Of a stretch of 64,000 nt of DNA, positions 18,260-26,922 are shown in pieces. The notes below the pieces were generated by a model, which was not told the DNA's origin, did not search any database, and saw nothing but the letters and a program-made list of their open reading frames with translations. The position numbers and the translations under genes are program-made. This DNA is from an uncultured Myxococcales bacterium. GTDB taxonomy: Bacteria > Myxococcota_A > UBA9042. Every line of letters begins with the position of its first letter. Within the stretch, counting starts at the first letter, position 1. The DNA is taken from the NCBI GenBank assembly GCA_903924465.1, contig CAIYBN010000120.1, forward strand, positions 62,001-126,000. The letters run 5' to 3'.

Positions 18260-20239
18260 ATGAAGCACAACAGTGACACGATTACGTCCACGCTGATCGA
18301 GGATCGGCGTTTTGCGCCGCCAAGCGCTTTTGCGGCTGCTGCGCATCTGCGGGATCCGGAGGCGGCTGCGAGGCTGCGCGCATCCGCCGCGGCCGATCCG
18401 GTGGCGTACTGGAGTCAAGCCGCGCGCGACGAGCTGCGCTGGTCCAAGCCGTTCACGCAAACGCTGGACTGGTCCAACGCGCCGCACGCCAAGTGGTTTG
18501 CCGATGGTGAACTGAACGTGAGCGACAACTGCCTCGATCGCCACTGCGAGACGGGCCGGGTGCACAAGGCCGCGCTGATTTGGGAAGGCGAACCGCTCGA
18601 CGGCAACGCGCCTGAAGTGCGAACGCTGACGTACGGGCAACTGCGCGCGGAGGTTCAGAAGGCCGCGCAGGTGCTGATGCGGCTCGGCGTGCAAAAAGGC
18701 GATCGCGTGGCGATCTACATGCCGCTGGTGCCGGAAGCGGCGATCGCGATGCTGGCGTGCACGCGGATCGGCGCAGTGCATTCGGTTATTTTCGGCGGCT
18801 TTTCCGCAGAATCCCTGCGCGATCGCATCCAGGACGCCGGCGCGAAAGTCGTCATCACGGCCGACGGCGGCTGGCGGCGGGGCCAAGCGCTGCGACTCAA
18901 GGATGTGGTGGACGAGGCCCTGGCGCACGACGCGCACACCGTGACGTCCGTGCTGGTCGTGCAGCGCACCGGCCAGGAAGTGCGCATGATGCCGGGCCGC
19001 GACCACTGGTGGCACCAGCACATGGCGGCGAGCAAGGCCGTTGGCGCGCCCGTGCCGCTGCCAGCCGAGCACCCGCTGTTCATCCTCTACACGTCGGGCA
19101 CGACCGGCAAGCCCAAAGGCATCCTGCACACGACCGGCGGCTACCTGACCCACGTGACGCGGACATTCCGACAGGTGTTCGACATCCGCGACGACGACCT
19201 CTACTGGTGCACCGCCGACGTGGGCTGGATCACGGGCCACAGCTACGTGGTCTACGGGCCGTTATCGGCCGGCGCGACGGTGTTTCTCTACGAAGGCGCC
19301 CCGACCGTTCCCGACAAGGACCGGTTCTGGGACATCATCGAGCGCCACCGCATCAGCATCTTCTACACGGCGCCCACGGCGCTGCGCACGTTCATGGCCT
19401 GGGGCGAAGCGCCGATCCTGAAGCACGACCTGTCGTCGCTGCGCCTGCTCGGCACGGTCGGCGAGCCGATCAATCCGGCGGCGTGGGTGTGGTATCACGA
19501 GGTGATTGGCGGCGGGCGGTGTCCGATCGTCGACACGTGGTGGCAAACCGAGACGGGCGGCATTCTGATTGCGCCGCTGCCGGGCGTGCAGGTCTGCGTG
19601 CCAGGTACCGCGACGGTGCCGCTGCCGGGTGTGCTGCCGGACATCGTCGGACCCGACGGCCAATCGCAACCGGCCAACGCTGGCGGCCTGCTGGTGTTGA
19701 AGCATCCCTGGCCCGGCATGGCCCGGACCATTTGGGGCGACGATGCGCGCTTCCAGGAAACCTACTTTTCCCGCGTTCCAGGCATCTACTTCACCGGCGA
19801 CGGCGCGCGCCGTGATCCGGATGGCAACTTCTGGATCATGGGCCGCGTCGACGATGTCCTGAACGTGTCCGGCCACCGGATCGGCACGATGGAGGTCGAA
19901 TCGGCGCTGGTCAGTCACCCGCTGGTTGCAGAAGCAGCGGTCGTGGGCCGTCCGGATGCGCTGACGGGGCAGGCGCTGGTCGCGTTCGTCACGCTGACGA
20001 CGGGCACGCTGCAGAGCGCTGAACTGGCCGAGCTTCTGCGCCACCACGTCAGCCATGAGATCGGCGCACTGGCGCGACCGGCGGAGGTGCGTTTCGCGGC
20101 AGCTTTGCCCAAGACGCGCTCGGGGAAAATCATGCGCCGACTGCTGCGCGAACTGGCGGGACAAGGCACGGTGTCGGGCGACACTTCGACGCTGGAGGAT
20201 CTGGGCGTGCTGGAGGCGCTGCGATCCACGGACGAGTAG
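18260..20239 (+). CDS. acs: Acetyl-CoA synthetase
   Basis: 659 residues, the usual Acs length, with a strong GGGGAGGGG ribosome site before ATG 18260. The AMP-binding core has [19 protein letters not shown]; the acetate-pocket Trp is in [33 protein letters not shown] and [16 protein letters not shown] are the later core motifs. The C-terminal [11 protein letters not shown] carries the Lys that is acetylated to switch Acs off. It makes acetyl-CoA from acetate, ATP and CoA through acetyl-adenylate. Ends 6 bases from the convergent lipoprotein gene. Confidence 0.97.
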   Translation: MKHNSDTITSTLIEDRRFAPPSAFAAAAHLRDPEAAARLRASAAADPVAYWSQAARDELRWSKPFTQTLDWSNAPHAKWFADGELNVSDNCLDRHCETGRVHKAALIWEGEPLDGNAPEVRTLTYGQLRAEVQKAAQVLMRLGVQKGDRVAIYMPLVPEAAIAMLACTRIGAVHSVIFGGFSAESLRDRIQDAGAKVVITADGGWRRGQALRLKDVVDEALAHDAHTVTSVLVVQRTGQEVRMMPGRDHWWHQHMAASKAVGAPVPLPAEHPLFILYTSGTTGKPKGILHTTGGYLTHVTRTFRQVFDIRDDDLYWCTADVGWITGHSYVVYGPLSAGATVFLYEGAPTVPDKDRFWDIIERHRISIFYTAPTALRTFMAWGEAPILKHDLSSLRLLGTVGEPINPAAWVWYHEVIGGGRCPIVDTWWQTETGGILIAPLPGVQVCVPGTATVPLPGVLPDIVGPDGQSQPANAGGLLVLKHPWPGMARTIWGDDARFQETYFSRVPGIYFTGDGARRDPDGNFWIMGRVDDVLNVSGHRIGTMEVESALVSHPLVAEAAVVGRPDALTGQALVAFVTLTTGTLQSAELAELLRHHVSHEIGALARPAEVRFAAALPKTRSGKIMRRLLRELAGQGTVSGDTSTLEDLGVLEALRSTDE

Positions 20240-20245
20240 GCGGCG

Positions 20246-22501
20246 TCAGTCGCGCGGCGTGTCCGCCCAACGTGCGATGTGGCAGCCAGCGCTGATGTCC
20301 TGCCCGGGCAGCCAAAGCGCGGCGAAACTGCCGTCGTTGCCTTGCGCCAGCGCGACCGGGTCGATGGCCGCGATCCAGATTTGCGGGCTCGCCGGCGCGC
20401 CGGTGTGCAGGAATCCATAGTCGCGGCGCGAGGAAAAGGCCATCCAGTAGTAGCCACCGGGACCGATGCTGCCGACCGTCGCGAACGTTGGCCAGGAGTT
20501 GGTCAGCCCAGCGGAAGCTTGGCCGTTGGCGTTGTCCAAACGAATCGGTGTGCCGCCGGTCGCTTGAACCATCCACAGGTCAGCCTGGCAGTTGTCGTAG
20601 GTGCCGCTGTCCGCATTGCCCGGACCGCCATTGGGATTGGTCGTGCTGCCGGCGTTCTGTGGGCACAGCGTCGCGGGCTGCGTCGCACGGTTGTAGGCAA
20701 CCCACTGGCTGTCGACGGTAAACGCCGGGTAGAAATGGTAGACGCCGGGGTCGTTGACGCCCGCAAGCGCCGTGGCCTTGCCGCCGCTGCCGTTGTTGTA
20801 CGGTACGCTGTAGAGCATCGTCGGCTGGCTGGCGGCAAAACCTTGACCGACGTTGGCAGCGCTGGCGTACACCACCGTATTGCCGTCCGGTGACCAGGTC
20901 GGAAACGCCTGCTGGCCCAGATCGCCGCCCGTCACCAGCAGCGTCTCGGTGCCCTGGAGCAGGTCGATCGAGAACAGATTCGTGGAAAACAGCAGCGGCG
21001 CCGACGGCACGACCAACCGCTTGTCCGTCGCGTTGAAGTACTTCTTGGAGAACGCCGCGGCAATCGTGAACGAAGATGCGAGCTTGGTCTTGGCCGTCGC
21101 GTTCAGCCACTTCGGATCCAAGCCGCTCTTGGCGGTAAACAGCCCCATGGACATGCTCGAGCCGGTCGCGCCCATCATGAAACTGACGGCGATCGTCGAG
21201 CCGTCTGGACTGATGCTGTGGCAGCCGGCGCAGAAGCCGCCGGGGGTGGGAATCGAAGCCGCGGGCTTGCCGGGTTCCAGCACGCGGACTCCGAGCATCG
21301 AGGTGTTCCAGTAATAGATGGCGCCACCCGCCTGCTGGAGCGCGACGCCGAACGGCTGCGCGGGCGTCTGGATCGGCGTCCCCGTCACCTTGGTGCCACT
21401 CGTGTTCGCGGCGATGACGCGCAGGTTCCAGGTCTTGACGGCCGGGAACTGGAACAGCTGCTTCCACGCCGCGGTCGGAATCGTCACCGCATAGCCACCG
21501 CTCGTCTGCCATTTCGCGCCGCCCACAACATCGATCTGTGCGAAATCGCTGTCAAAACGCAAGACAAACGTGTTGGCGTTCTGGGCCGCGCCGTACGTCC
21601 ACTGAGCGGTGATCGGCGAAAAATCCATGGGCGCCATGGTGTTGGGCGGCGGGTAGAGGAGGCTGATTCCGGTCAGGGCGTCGGTCGCAGGCGTGTTGGC
21701 CAGCACCGCGCCAATGCCCGGACTGGACTCACTCGTCGTGTCCAGCCACTGCACTTTCACTTGCAGGGACGCGGATTTGCACAGCGTCTGCACGTGCGCC
21801 GAGACCGTCGCGGTGCCGCCGAAGCTCCCCGATGCGGTGAACACGCCATTGGCATCGATGGTGCCCGCCGCGGGCGGATCGACGTCCCACGTGGCCGTCG
21901 TGAGCGCCGCGGTACTGCCATCCGCCGCAACGCCTTGAACGGTGAATGGCAGGGTTGGCTGCTTGCCCCACAGGCCGGTGATCTGCGCTGGCGTGGGGCC
22001 GATGGCCAGGTCGACGAATCCAGCCGCGGGCTGCGATGGCTGGACGCAGCCAAGGAATGGCACGTCGGGCACGTCGGGAGCAAGATCGCTGGGTGGCAGC
22101 GCGTCGCCGACCGCGTCATCCAGCCATACATCTGAAATCACAGGCACATCCGCCACACCGTCCGCAAGCGTTGGGTTGCCGGCATCGCCATCATCGGGCG
22201 TCCCTGCCGCATCTGTTGCGGCATCAAGCGCAGCCCCAGCGTCGGTTCCATCCGGCGTCTCAGCCACATCCATGGCGGCGTCCCAACCTGCGTCGTTGGC
22301 GTCCAGCGCATCGCTTTGGGCCGCCGCATCTTTGCCCGCCAGCGCGTCCTTCCCGGTGAAGTTGAACGCCACGTCCGCATCCGCGCTGCCCGCCACGTCG
22401 GCCAAATCTGCAGTCGCCGACTGGACATTGCTGCACGCGCCCAGCAAGACCAGCATCGCGCCCAGGCCCAGCCACTGCCGGGATTGCCTCTTCTCGGCCA
22501 T
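20246..22501 (-). CDS. Lipoprotein with Asp/Ala-rich spacer, Ig-like domain, CxxCH motif and TolB-like propeller
   Basis: 751 residues from the ATG at 22501; the frame opens further upstream at 22546, but MAEKRQSRQWLGLGAMLVLL with lipobox LLGAC starts here. About 110 residues of Asp/Ala/Gly-rich low complexity follow, then a Big-like beta domain (TITG-type ADGSTAALTTATWDV). Near the middle comes CAGCHSISPDGS, a haem-c type CxxCH site joined to the first of several PD40/TolB propeller blades (AFPTWSPDGNTVVYAS). It should be anchored in the outer membrane, facing the periplasm or cell surface. Whether the CxxCH binds haem is unproved. Two small redox-type lipoproteins lie just upstream. Confidence 0.75.
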   Translation of the reverse strand: MAEKRQSRQWLGLGAMLVLLGACSNVQSATADLADVAGSADADVAFNFTGKDALAGKDAAAQSDALDANDAGWDAAMDVAETPDGTDAGAALDAATDAAGTPDDGDAGNPTLADGVADVPVISDVWLDDAVGDALPPSDLAPDVPDVPFLGCVQPSQPAAGFVDLAIGPTPAQITGLWGKQPTLPFTVQGVAADGSTAALTTATWDVDPPAAGTIDANGVFTASGSFGGTATVSAHVQTLCKSASLQVKVQWLDTTSESSPGIGAVLANTPATDALTGISLLYPPPNTMAPMDFSPITAQWTYGAAQNANTFVLRFDSDFAQIDVVGGAKWQTSGGYAVTIPTAAWKQLFQFPAVKTWNLRVIAANTSGTKVTGTPIQTPAQPFGVALQQAGGAIYYWNTSMLGVRVLEPGKPAASIPTPGGFCAGCHSISPDGSTIAVSFMMGATGSSMSMGLFTAKSGLDPKWLNATAKTKLASSFTIAAAFSKKYFNATDKRLVVPSAPLLFSTNLFSIDLLQGTETLLVTGGDLGQQAFPTWSPDGNTVVYASAANVGQGFAASQPTMLYSVPYNNGSGGKATALAGVNDPGVYHFYPAFTVDSQWVAYNRATQPATLCPQNAGSTTNPNGGPGNADSGTYDNCQADLWMVQATGGTPIRLDNANGQASAGLTNSWPTFATVGSIGPGGYYWMAFSSRRDYGFLHTGAPASPQIWIAAIDPVALAQGNDGSFAALWLPGQDISAGCHIARWADTPRD

Positions 22502-22557
22502 CGCCGCGTCCTCCTCTTGCCGTGACCGCGGCGCGCATTTGGCCACCGCAAAGAGGC

Positions 22558-22586
22558 AGTGTGGCGGACCCTCAGGAGAGCGTCAA
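22558..22586 (-). promoter_or_regulatory. Candidate promoter of the propeller lipoprotein
   Basis: Reading leftward, TTGACG (22586-22581) and CACACT (22563-22558) are 17 bases apart, 57 bases before the ATG at 22501. The -35 box is 5 of 6; the -10 box is weak (3 of 6). The rest of the gap, to 22801, shows no gene or other feature I can support. Confidence 0.4.
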
Positions 22587-22801
22587 GTGCGGTTTTTGTG
22601 TAAAATTGAGCGCTTCGGCTCAACGTGCGGAGGAAAATCCTGCGGCCTGCCGTCAGAAAGCTTCGGCACCAAGTCGCGACCATTCGGCGTATCTGGCCCC
22701 GCGCGGCGTCATCCCAGCACCGGATGGTGTGATCGCCGATGGCGGCGGTCCCACGTTCTTTGTTGCGATGGGGCGCGGTTGTCGGCACGCGGGCAACGTC
22801 G

Positions 22802-23203
22802 TCAGTTCCTGGCCGTCGCGCGCAGCTTTTCGGCCAGGTCCGTCGCACCGGGCACGCCGCCGGCATAGATGCGACACCCGAGGCTGGTGGTCGAGGGTAC
22901 GGGCAGACCGTACAGATCGCGTCCATTGACCAGCACGGTCGGCGTCGGATAGCCGCGGCGAATGTCCCCATCTGGCAGCGGTTCCTGGTTCGTGTCGGTA
23001 AAGGTCCAGCCACGGCCCATCGACGCGAGCGCATGCGTCAAGTTGTCGCGCAACACCGGCGTGTTGGGGCAGTCTGGGAAGCCGAGAAACTCGATGGTGG
23101 GCTGTGCATTGCGCCCTTCAGATTCGCCGCTGTTCGCCGTGACAATGCTCGTCGCACAGCCTGCGCACAGACCAACCACCAGGCAGAGTAGGCAGTTTCG
23201 CAT
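22802..23203 (-). CDS. Small lipoprotein with thioredoxin-like fold
   Basis: 133 residues from the ATG at 23203 (MRNCLLCLVVGLCAGCATS, lipobox LCAGC); the frame is open upstream, but earlier starts would bury the signal peptide. The mature part reads IEFLGFPDCPNTPVLRDNL, a thioredoxin-like first strand and helix with a single Cys (DCPN) where CxxC would be, then YPTPTVLVNGRDLYG, the cis-Pro strand seen in small thioredoxin-like proteins found next to mercury and copper genes. With one Cys it is probably a binding or scaffold form rather than a disulfide exchanger. Next gene downstream is the propeller lipoprotein; upstream is the cytochrome. Confidence 0.6.
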   Translation of the reverse strand: MRNCLLCLVVGLCAGCATSIVTANSGESEGRNAQPTIEFLGFPDCPNTPVLRDNLTHALASMGRGWTFTDTNQEPLPDGDIRRGYPTPTVLVNGRDLYGLPVPSTTSLGCRIYAGGVPGATDLAEKLRATARN

Positions 23204-23300
23204 CAAGAACTCCCGGCTCAGGATCATCGTTTGGCCGTGTGTCGCCATCGCCATTGCCGCGAGCACTCACGCGGTCAAAACGCGTCCAAAGGCTGAAACT

Positions 23301-23621
23301 CTACTCGTGCACCGCATCGATGAACTCCATCAGCATCGACTGGCCGCTCGAGTAGAGGCGCGCGCGGGCGACCATGCTCGGCAGGATCGTGGGCCAACTG
23401 GTCATCGGGATGGCGTTGATGTCCGGGTGGTCGTGACAACGGCCGCATTGGGCGATGAACAGCTTGCGGCCTTGTTCCAGCGAGTCTTCCGTCACGCCCG
23501 CAATGCGGCTCTGGGCACGCGCGATCTGCTCGGGCGAAAGTGGTCCCGGTGGTATCGCAGACTTGGGAAAGCATGCCGACAACAACAGCGCAGACAACAG
23601 CAGGACGAGACCCAGGCGCAT
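23301..23621 (-). CDS. Monohaem c-type cytochrome lipoprotein
   Basis: 106 residues. Signal peptide and lipobox in MRLGLVLLLSALLLSACFPK. A single haem-binding motif CGRCHDH sits in GRKLFIAQCGRCH, the usual start of a small class I cytochrome c, with a possible axial Met further on (IPMTSW or the later Met residues). It should be a membrane-anchored electron carrier in the periplasm. It lies 97 bases upstream of the thioredoxin-like lipoprotein on the same strand. Confidence 0.78.
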   Translation of the reverse strand: MRLGLVLLLSALLLSACFPKSAIPPGPLSPEQIARAQSRIAGVTEDSLEQGRKLFIAQCGRCHDHPDINAIPMTSWPTILPSMVARARLYSSGQSMLMEFIDAVHE

Positions 23622-23789
23622 GAAGACTCCGGTGCGGCGCGTTGGCCGGCTCGCGGTGGGACGTTAGCAGGGTCTGCCGCGGACGTCACGGCAGGTTGCG
23701 CGACCGCACCTCCTGCTCACTATCGGCCCGTTGCCCCACCGCTCCGTGCCGCGTACGATCGGCGCGAACCACCGCAACGGAGTCCCGTC

Positions 23790-24422
23790 ATGACACCCTC
23801 CGCGATCCAAGCCCTCGCCATCCTGCGCGACGGCAGCCAGTTCCAGTGGTACGTCATCCCGATGCTTTCATTCGTCTTCTACGTCTACACCGTCGAAGTC
23901 CAGCGCCGCGACTGGAGCCTCGTGCTCGCCGGCCTCGCTTTTTGGGGCATGGACTGGTTCAACGAAATCTGGAACGCCCTGGTGCTCCACTTCACCGGCT
24001 TCGCACCCGTCTGGGGCGCGCCGGGCAAGACCGCGTTCCTGATCCTCGTCGGCCTCAACATCGAAATCATGTTCATGTTCGCAGTGTCCGGCATCATCTG
24101 GTGCAAGATGCTGTTGCCCAACAAAGCCGACCGCATCCTCGGCGTGCCCAACCGCTGGTTCATCGCGTGCGCCGGCTCAGCGTTTTGCGTGGTCATCGAA
24201 TACCTGCTGAACGGCGTCGGCGCCTTGACCTGGGACTATCCGTGGTGGGGACGCAGCGCGCCGTGGCTGATTTTCCTCTTTGGCTACCTGACGTTCTTCG
24301 TCGTGGCGTTCTGGGTGTTCGACAGAGAGCGGGTGGCCGCCAAGGTGCGGGTCGTAGCCGCCTTGTGGGCGCTGGACGCGGTGTGTTTGGGCGTGTTTGC
24401 CGGGTGGTTGGGGTGGATTTGA
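23790..24422 (+). CDS. Integral membrane protein of unknown function
   Basis: 210 residues from the ATG at 23790, the first Met of a run of about six hydrophobic helices (YVIPMLSFVFYVYTVEV, FLILVGLNIEIMFMFAVSGI, WLIFLFGYLTFFVVAFWVF, LDAVCLGVFAGWLGWI). Many Trp residues lie at the interfaces. No catalytic motif is visible and I do not recognise the family. The frame is open far upstream (to 22962), but that part runs antisense through two lipoprotein genes and is not coding in character. Confidence 0.7.
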   Translation: MTPSAIQALAILRDGSQFQWYVIPMLSFVFYVYTVEVQRRDWSLVLAGLAFWGMDWFNEIWNALVLHFTGFAPVWGAPGKTAFLILVGLNIEIMFMFAVSGIIWCKMLLPNKADRILGVPNRWFIACAGSAFCVVIEYLLNGVGALTWDYPWWGRSAPWLIFLFGYLTFFVVAFWVFDRERVAAKVRVVAALWALDAVCLGVFAGWLGWI

Positions 24423-24473
24423 GGCGGGGCTCGGTGCGGACGTGGGGAGCGGCACCTCGTGCGCGCCAATGCC

Positions 24474-24504
24474 GACAAAAGCCGCCCCAGTTCCCCAGGA
24501 CGGC
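24474..24504 (-). terminator. Intrinsic terminator T1
   Basis: On the minus strand, GCCGTCCT and GGGGCGGC pair around an 8-base loop and run straight into TTTTGTC. It lies 15 bases after the stop of the small gene at 24519-24842. An almost identical copy ends the rplI operon (26121-26151). Confidence 0.75.
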
Positions 24505-24518
24505 CTCTGCCGCTTCAC

Positions 24519-24842
24519 TCACCCCCGTCCCTCCGTCACCGGCCGAAACTCCTTCAACTGCGGCGCCTTCACCCCAAATGTAAACTCCGCCGCCTTCACG
24601 ACCTTGGCCCGCAGGCCGTCGGCCTTCTTCGCCTCGGCGTTCAGCTGCTGGGTGAGCAGCGCCACCGCCTGCTTGGCGTTCTCCTGCTTGGCGTTGAGGC
24701 TCTCGATGTTCGTGTTGCTCACCGCCAGCGCGGCGGCGATGGGCTTGACCTCCGCGGGCAGCTCCGCGGCGTGGGTCTTGGCGCCGGCAATGGCGAGGTT
24801 GTTGCGGCTGACGCGCTCAGCCAGAGACATACGTTGCGACAT
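24519..24842 (-). CDS. Small helical protein, function unknown
   Basis: 107 residues from the ATG at 24842, preceded by an excellent AGGAGG ribosome site. Nearly all alpha-helical with heptad-like spacing (NTNIESLNAKQENAKQAVAL, QQLNAEAKKADGLRAKVVKA), so a coiled coil or four-helix unit is likely; no signal peptide or membrane segment. The end, KEFRPVTEG, is a short tail. A promoter-like TTGACA stands 70 bases upstream and terminator T1 follows, so it is a single-gene transcript that looks well expressed. I do not recognise the family. Confidence 0.75.
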   Translation of the reverse strand: MSQRMSLAERVSRNNLAIAGAKTHAAELPAEVKPIAAALAVSNTNIESLNAKQENAKQAVALLTQQLNAEAKKADGLRAKVVKAAEFTFGVKAPQLKEFRPVTEGRG

Positions 24843-24887
24843 GCGGTTCCTCCTGACACGCCGTGTTGGTTGGGTCGGCGGCGCCTC

Positions 24888-24917
24888 ATAACGTCGCGCT
24901 GGGAAGGGAATTGTCAA
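24888..24917 (-). promoter_or_regulatory. Candidate promoter of the small helical protein gene
   Basis: A perfect TTGACA (24917-24912 on the minus strand) with CGTTAT (24893-24888) 18 bases further on, giving a leader of about 40 bases before ATG 24842. The -10 box is weak, the -35 exact. The remaining gap to 25120 is GC-rich and shows no gene. Confidence 0.45.
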
Positions 24918-25120
24918 TTTTTCCGCGGGCGCGGGCCAAAATGCCCCGGACAGCGGGCGCCCGGGTTGTAGCGAGCGGATTCGACCCGCGGGCGTCATTT
25001 CCCGAAGGCGGGCGGACACTGCCCGGGCTCGGGCGGAGAGAGTCCGTTGGTGCAGGGCCGACGCCCGATGGCGGGCGGAGGGATCACGGGGGTGTTGGGC
25101 GAGTGCCCGGGTGCTGGACG

Positions 25121-25605
25121 CTATCGCTCCAGCGACGCCAGGACGGCGTTCAGTCCCGCGACCACGGGCGGCAAGTCCTGCGCCACGATGCGCCAGAGCA
25201 CATCGAGATCCACGGCGTCGTATCCATGAATCAAGCGGTTGCGCATGGCAATGATGCCGCGCCACGGAATGCCGGGGTGGGCCGCGCGAACGTCGTCAGG
25301 CACGCGCGTCGCCGCCTCGCCGACGATCTCGACGAGCCGGGTCAGGACCAAACATGCTGAACTCAGTCGGACACCAAGCTCTTGTGGTCAGATCTGTTGC
25401 ATTTCGGACTGGGACCGCGAGCGTGCACCTCCGGTGGCACGCCGCGGATCGCGAACGTTTGATCTCGAACTTCGGCCAGCGTGTATGGCTCCAGCGTGCG
25501 ATCCGCGTCGAGGTCTTCGCGCACACGCCCCTCGCTCATCGCGAGCGCTTCGGCCGCATGGTCGCGCATTTGCAGGATGAAAATCCGCGCGTCATGCCGC
25601 GACAT
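25121..25605 (-). pseudogene. hepT: HepT-type toxin (RNase) gene split by a repeat insertion
   Basis: The 5' part starts at ATG 25605 (MSRHDARIFILQMRDHAAEA to DADRTLE), the usual HepT N-terminus, and the 3' part resumes at LVLTRLVEIVGEAA (from 25351) and ends at 25121. Together they make a normal HepT of about 115 residues. Between RTLE and LVLTRL sits a 141-base family-1 repeat (25348-25488), which carries an in-frame stop. The 3' half keeps the RNase motif Rx4HxY (RNRLIHGY). HepT cleaves RNA until MntA adenylylates its Tyr. The toxin is probably inactive; a short product from an internal TTG/GTG start near 25351 would lack the first two helices. Confidence 0.8.
25348..25488 (-). repeat. Family-1 dispersed repeat, copy A (inserted in hepT)
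   Basis: 141 bases. Left end (minus strand) CCATACACGCTG, right end reversed CCAAACATGCTG: a terminal inverted repeat matching at 10 of 12. The middle GCGTGCCACCGGAGGTGCAC can form a small hairpin (CACC-GGA-GGTG, flanked by GCGTG/CACGC). It aligns without gaps to copies at 29902-30042 and 43426-43567. No coding capacity. The split hepT gene shows that it moved or was copied in. Confidence 0.85.
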
Positions 25606-25885
25606 GCAGGACCTCGGCCTCGGCGATGACGGCGGCGCGAAAGTGCGGACTCAGGAATCCGGCCGTCTGCAAGTCGACGCGGCGTCCCAGCAAAGCACTC
25701 AGTTCGTCCTCAAGCGCAAAGAAGCCAAAGCCCGGGGCACGTCCCGGCGCAAACGCCACGAGGATGTCGACATCGCTCTCCGCCCTGAAGTCGGAACGCA
25801 GCGCGGAGCCAAAGACCGCCAACCGGACGATGCCGTGGCGGCGGCAGAAGTCGGCAAGTTGGGCGCGATCGATGGCGAGATGCAT
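25592..25885 (-). CDS. mntA: MntA-type minimal nucleotidyltransferase antitoxin
   Basis: 97 residues. The nucleotidyltransferase core reads LAVFGSALRSDFRAESDVDI, i.e. GS-x(10)-DxD, with a third acidic residue expected in VDLQT. Proteins of this MNT family AMPylate the HepT toxin at the Tyr of its RNase motif and so silence it (type VII toxin-antitoxin). It overlaps the hepT start by 14 bases, the standard arrangement. Because hepT is interrupted, this antitoxin is now without an intact partner in the window. Confidence 0.88.
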   Translation of the reverse strand: MHLAIDRAQLADFCRRHGIVRLAVFGSALRSDFRAESDVDILVAFAPGRAPGFGFFALEDELSALLGRRVDLQTAGFLSPHFRAAVIAEAEVLHVAA

Positions 25886-26120
25886 GCTGTCCGTCCATGT
25901 GCCAGCGCGCCAATGCGGCCGCGCGCCGTGTTGTGACTCTGCATCCCGCTCGGCGCGGCGTCAACCGGCTGCGCCACCGGCGCGATCAAGAGCGACCGGA
26001 AGGTCGCAAAGCGCGCCCCGAGCCGCACGCATCACGGCGCCGGCTGCCGCTGCGAGCGCACTGGCAGACGCGAGCGTTCCGAAATCGGCCCTTCCGGCTC
26101 CGAGCGTCACCCGCCAAGAC

Positions 26121-26151
26121 GACAAAAGCCGCCCCAGTTCCCCAGGACGGC
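26121..26151 (-). terminator. Intrinsic terminator T2 of the ribosomal-protein operon
   Basis: Same hairpin as T1: GCCGTCCT and GGGGCGGC around an 8-base loop, then TTTTGTC, 26 bases after the rplI stop. More than 30 bases are identical to T1. The rest of the gap 25886-26177 shows nothing else. Confidence 0.8.
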
Positions 26152-26177
26152 CTTTGCCCAAACTCACACCCGCTGAC

Positions 26178-26624
26178 TCAGTCCGCAGACTCGATGTTCA
26201 GCGTAATCTTCGCCACCACATCGCCATGCAACTTCGCGGTAAGCGCGAACTCGCCCAGCGCCTTGATGTTCTCCGGCACGACCAGGTCGCGACGGTCGAG
26301 GTTGAAGCCCTGCTCGGCCAGCAACTCGGCGATTTCGCGCGTCGTCACGGTACCAAACAGCTTGCCATCCTCGCCGGCGTGGCGCTTGACGGTCAGGGTC
26401 ACACCGTTGAGCTTCTCCGCGACCGTCATGGCTTCAGCTTTCGCCTTGGCCAGACGCGACGCGACCATCGCTTTCTTGTGTGCCATCTCGCCCACGGCGC
26501 GCTCGTTGGCGAGCATCGCCAGGTTGCGCGGCAGCAGGTAATTGCGGCCAAAACCGTCGGCCACCGTCAGGATATCGCCAATTTTGCCCACGTTGGGCAC
26601 GTTTTCACGCAGAATGACTTTCAT
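26178..26624 (-). CDS. rplI: Ribosomal protein bL9
   Basis: 148 residues, normal length. Starts MKVILRENVPNVGKIGD and has ADGFGRNYLLPRNLA, the conserved N-domain motif that binds 23S rRNA, a long connecting helix (KAKAEAMTVAEKLNG) and the C-domain with GKLFGTVTTREIAELL. Last gene of the rplY-pth-rpsF-rpsR-rplI run and followed by terminator T2. The start is 10 bases after the rpsR stop. Confidence 0.98.
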   Translation of the reverse strand: MKVILRENVPNVGKIGDILTVADGFGRNYLLPRNLAMLANERAVGEMAHKKAMVASRLAKAKAEAMTVAEKLNGVTLTVKRHAGEDGKLFGTVTTREIAELLAEQGFNLDRRDLVVPENIKALGEFALTAKLHGDVVAKITLNIESAD

Positions 26625-26634
26625 GGCGAGCTCC

Positions 26635-26922
26635 TTAATCCGCGGTCGCGCTGGAGAACGGCATCAGCGCCATGATGCGGGCGCGCTTGATCGCTTCCTG
26701 CAACTGTCGCTGGTGCGGTGCACACACGCCGGAAATGCGCCGGGGCACGATCTTGCCGCGTTCAGAGATGAACCGCTTCAACATGCTGGGCGTTTTGTAG
26801 TCAATGTAGAGCGTCTTGTCGGCGCAGAACGGGCACACCTTGCGGCGGCCAAAGCGGCGCTGACGTGCGGGTTCAGCCGCGGCGCCATTCGGATCGTTTT
26901 CTTTTTTCATGGTTGGCTTCAT
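26635..26922 (-). CDS. rpsR: Ribosomal protein bS18
   Basis: 95 residues. A basic N-terminal tail of 25 residues precedes the core [36 protein letters not shown] and [20 protein letters not shown]. The CPFC pair and the later Cys and His are those of the zinc-binding (C+) form of S18. It pairs with S6 on the 30S platform. The ATG overlaps the rpsF stop (ATGA), so the two partners are translationally coupled. Confidence 0.98.
   Translation of the reverse strand: MKPTMKKENDPNGAAAEPARQRRFGRRKVCPFCADKTLYIDYKTPSMLKRFISERGKIVPRRISGVCAPHQRQLQEAIKRARIMALMPFSSATAD

Noticed and set aside
22962..23789. N-terminal extension of the membrane protein ending at 24422.
   Set aside because: The extension runs antisense through two lipoprotein genes; the first membrane helix starts right after ATG 23790.
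25352..25488. Translations of family-1 repeats such as RRGSRT.D resemble the many spurious small proteins that come from antisense tRNA genes.
   Set aside because: Neither strand of any copy has a tRNA cloverleaf or a proper T-arm (GGTTCGANTCC); the likeness is limited to a short GATC-rich block.
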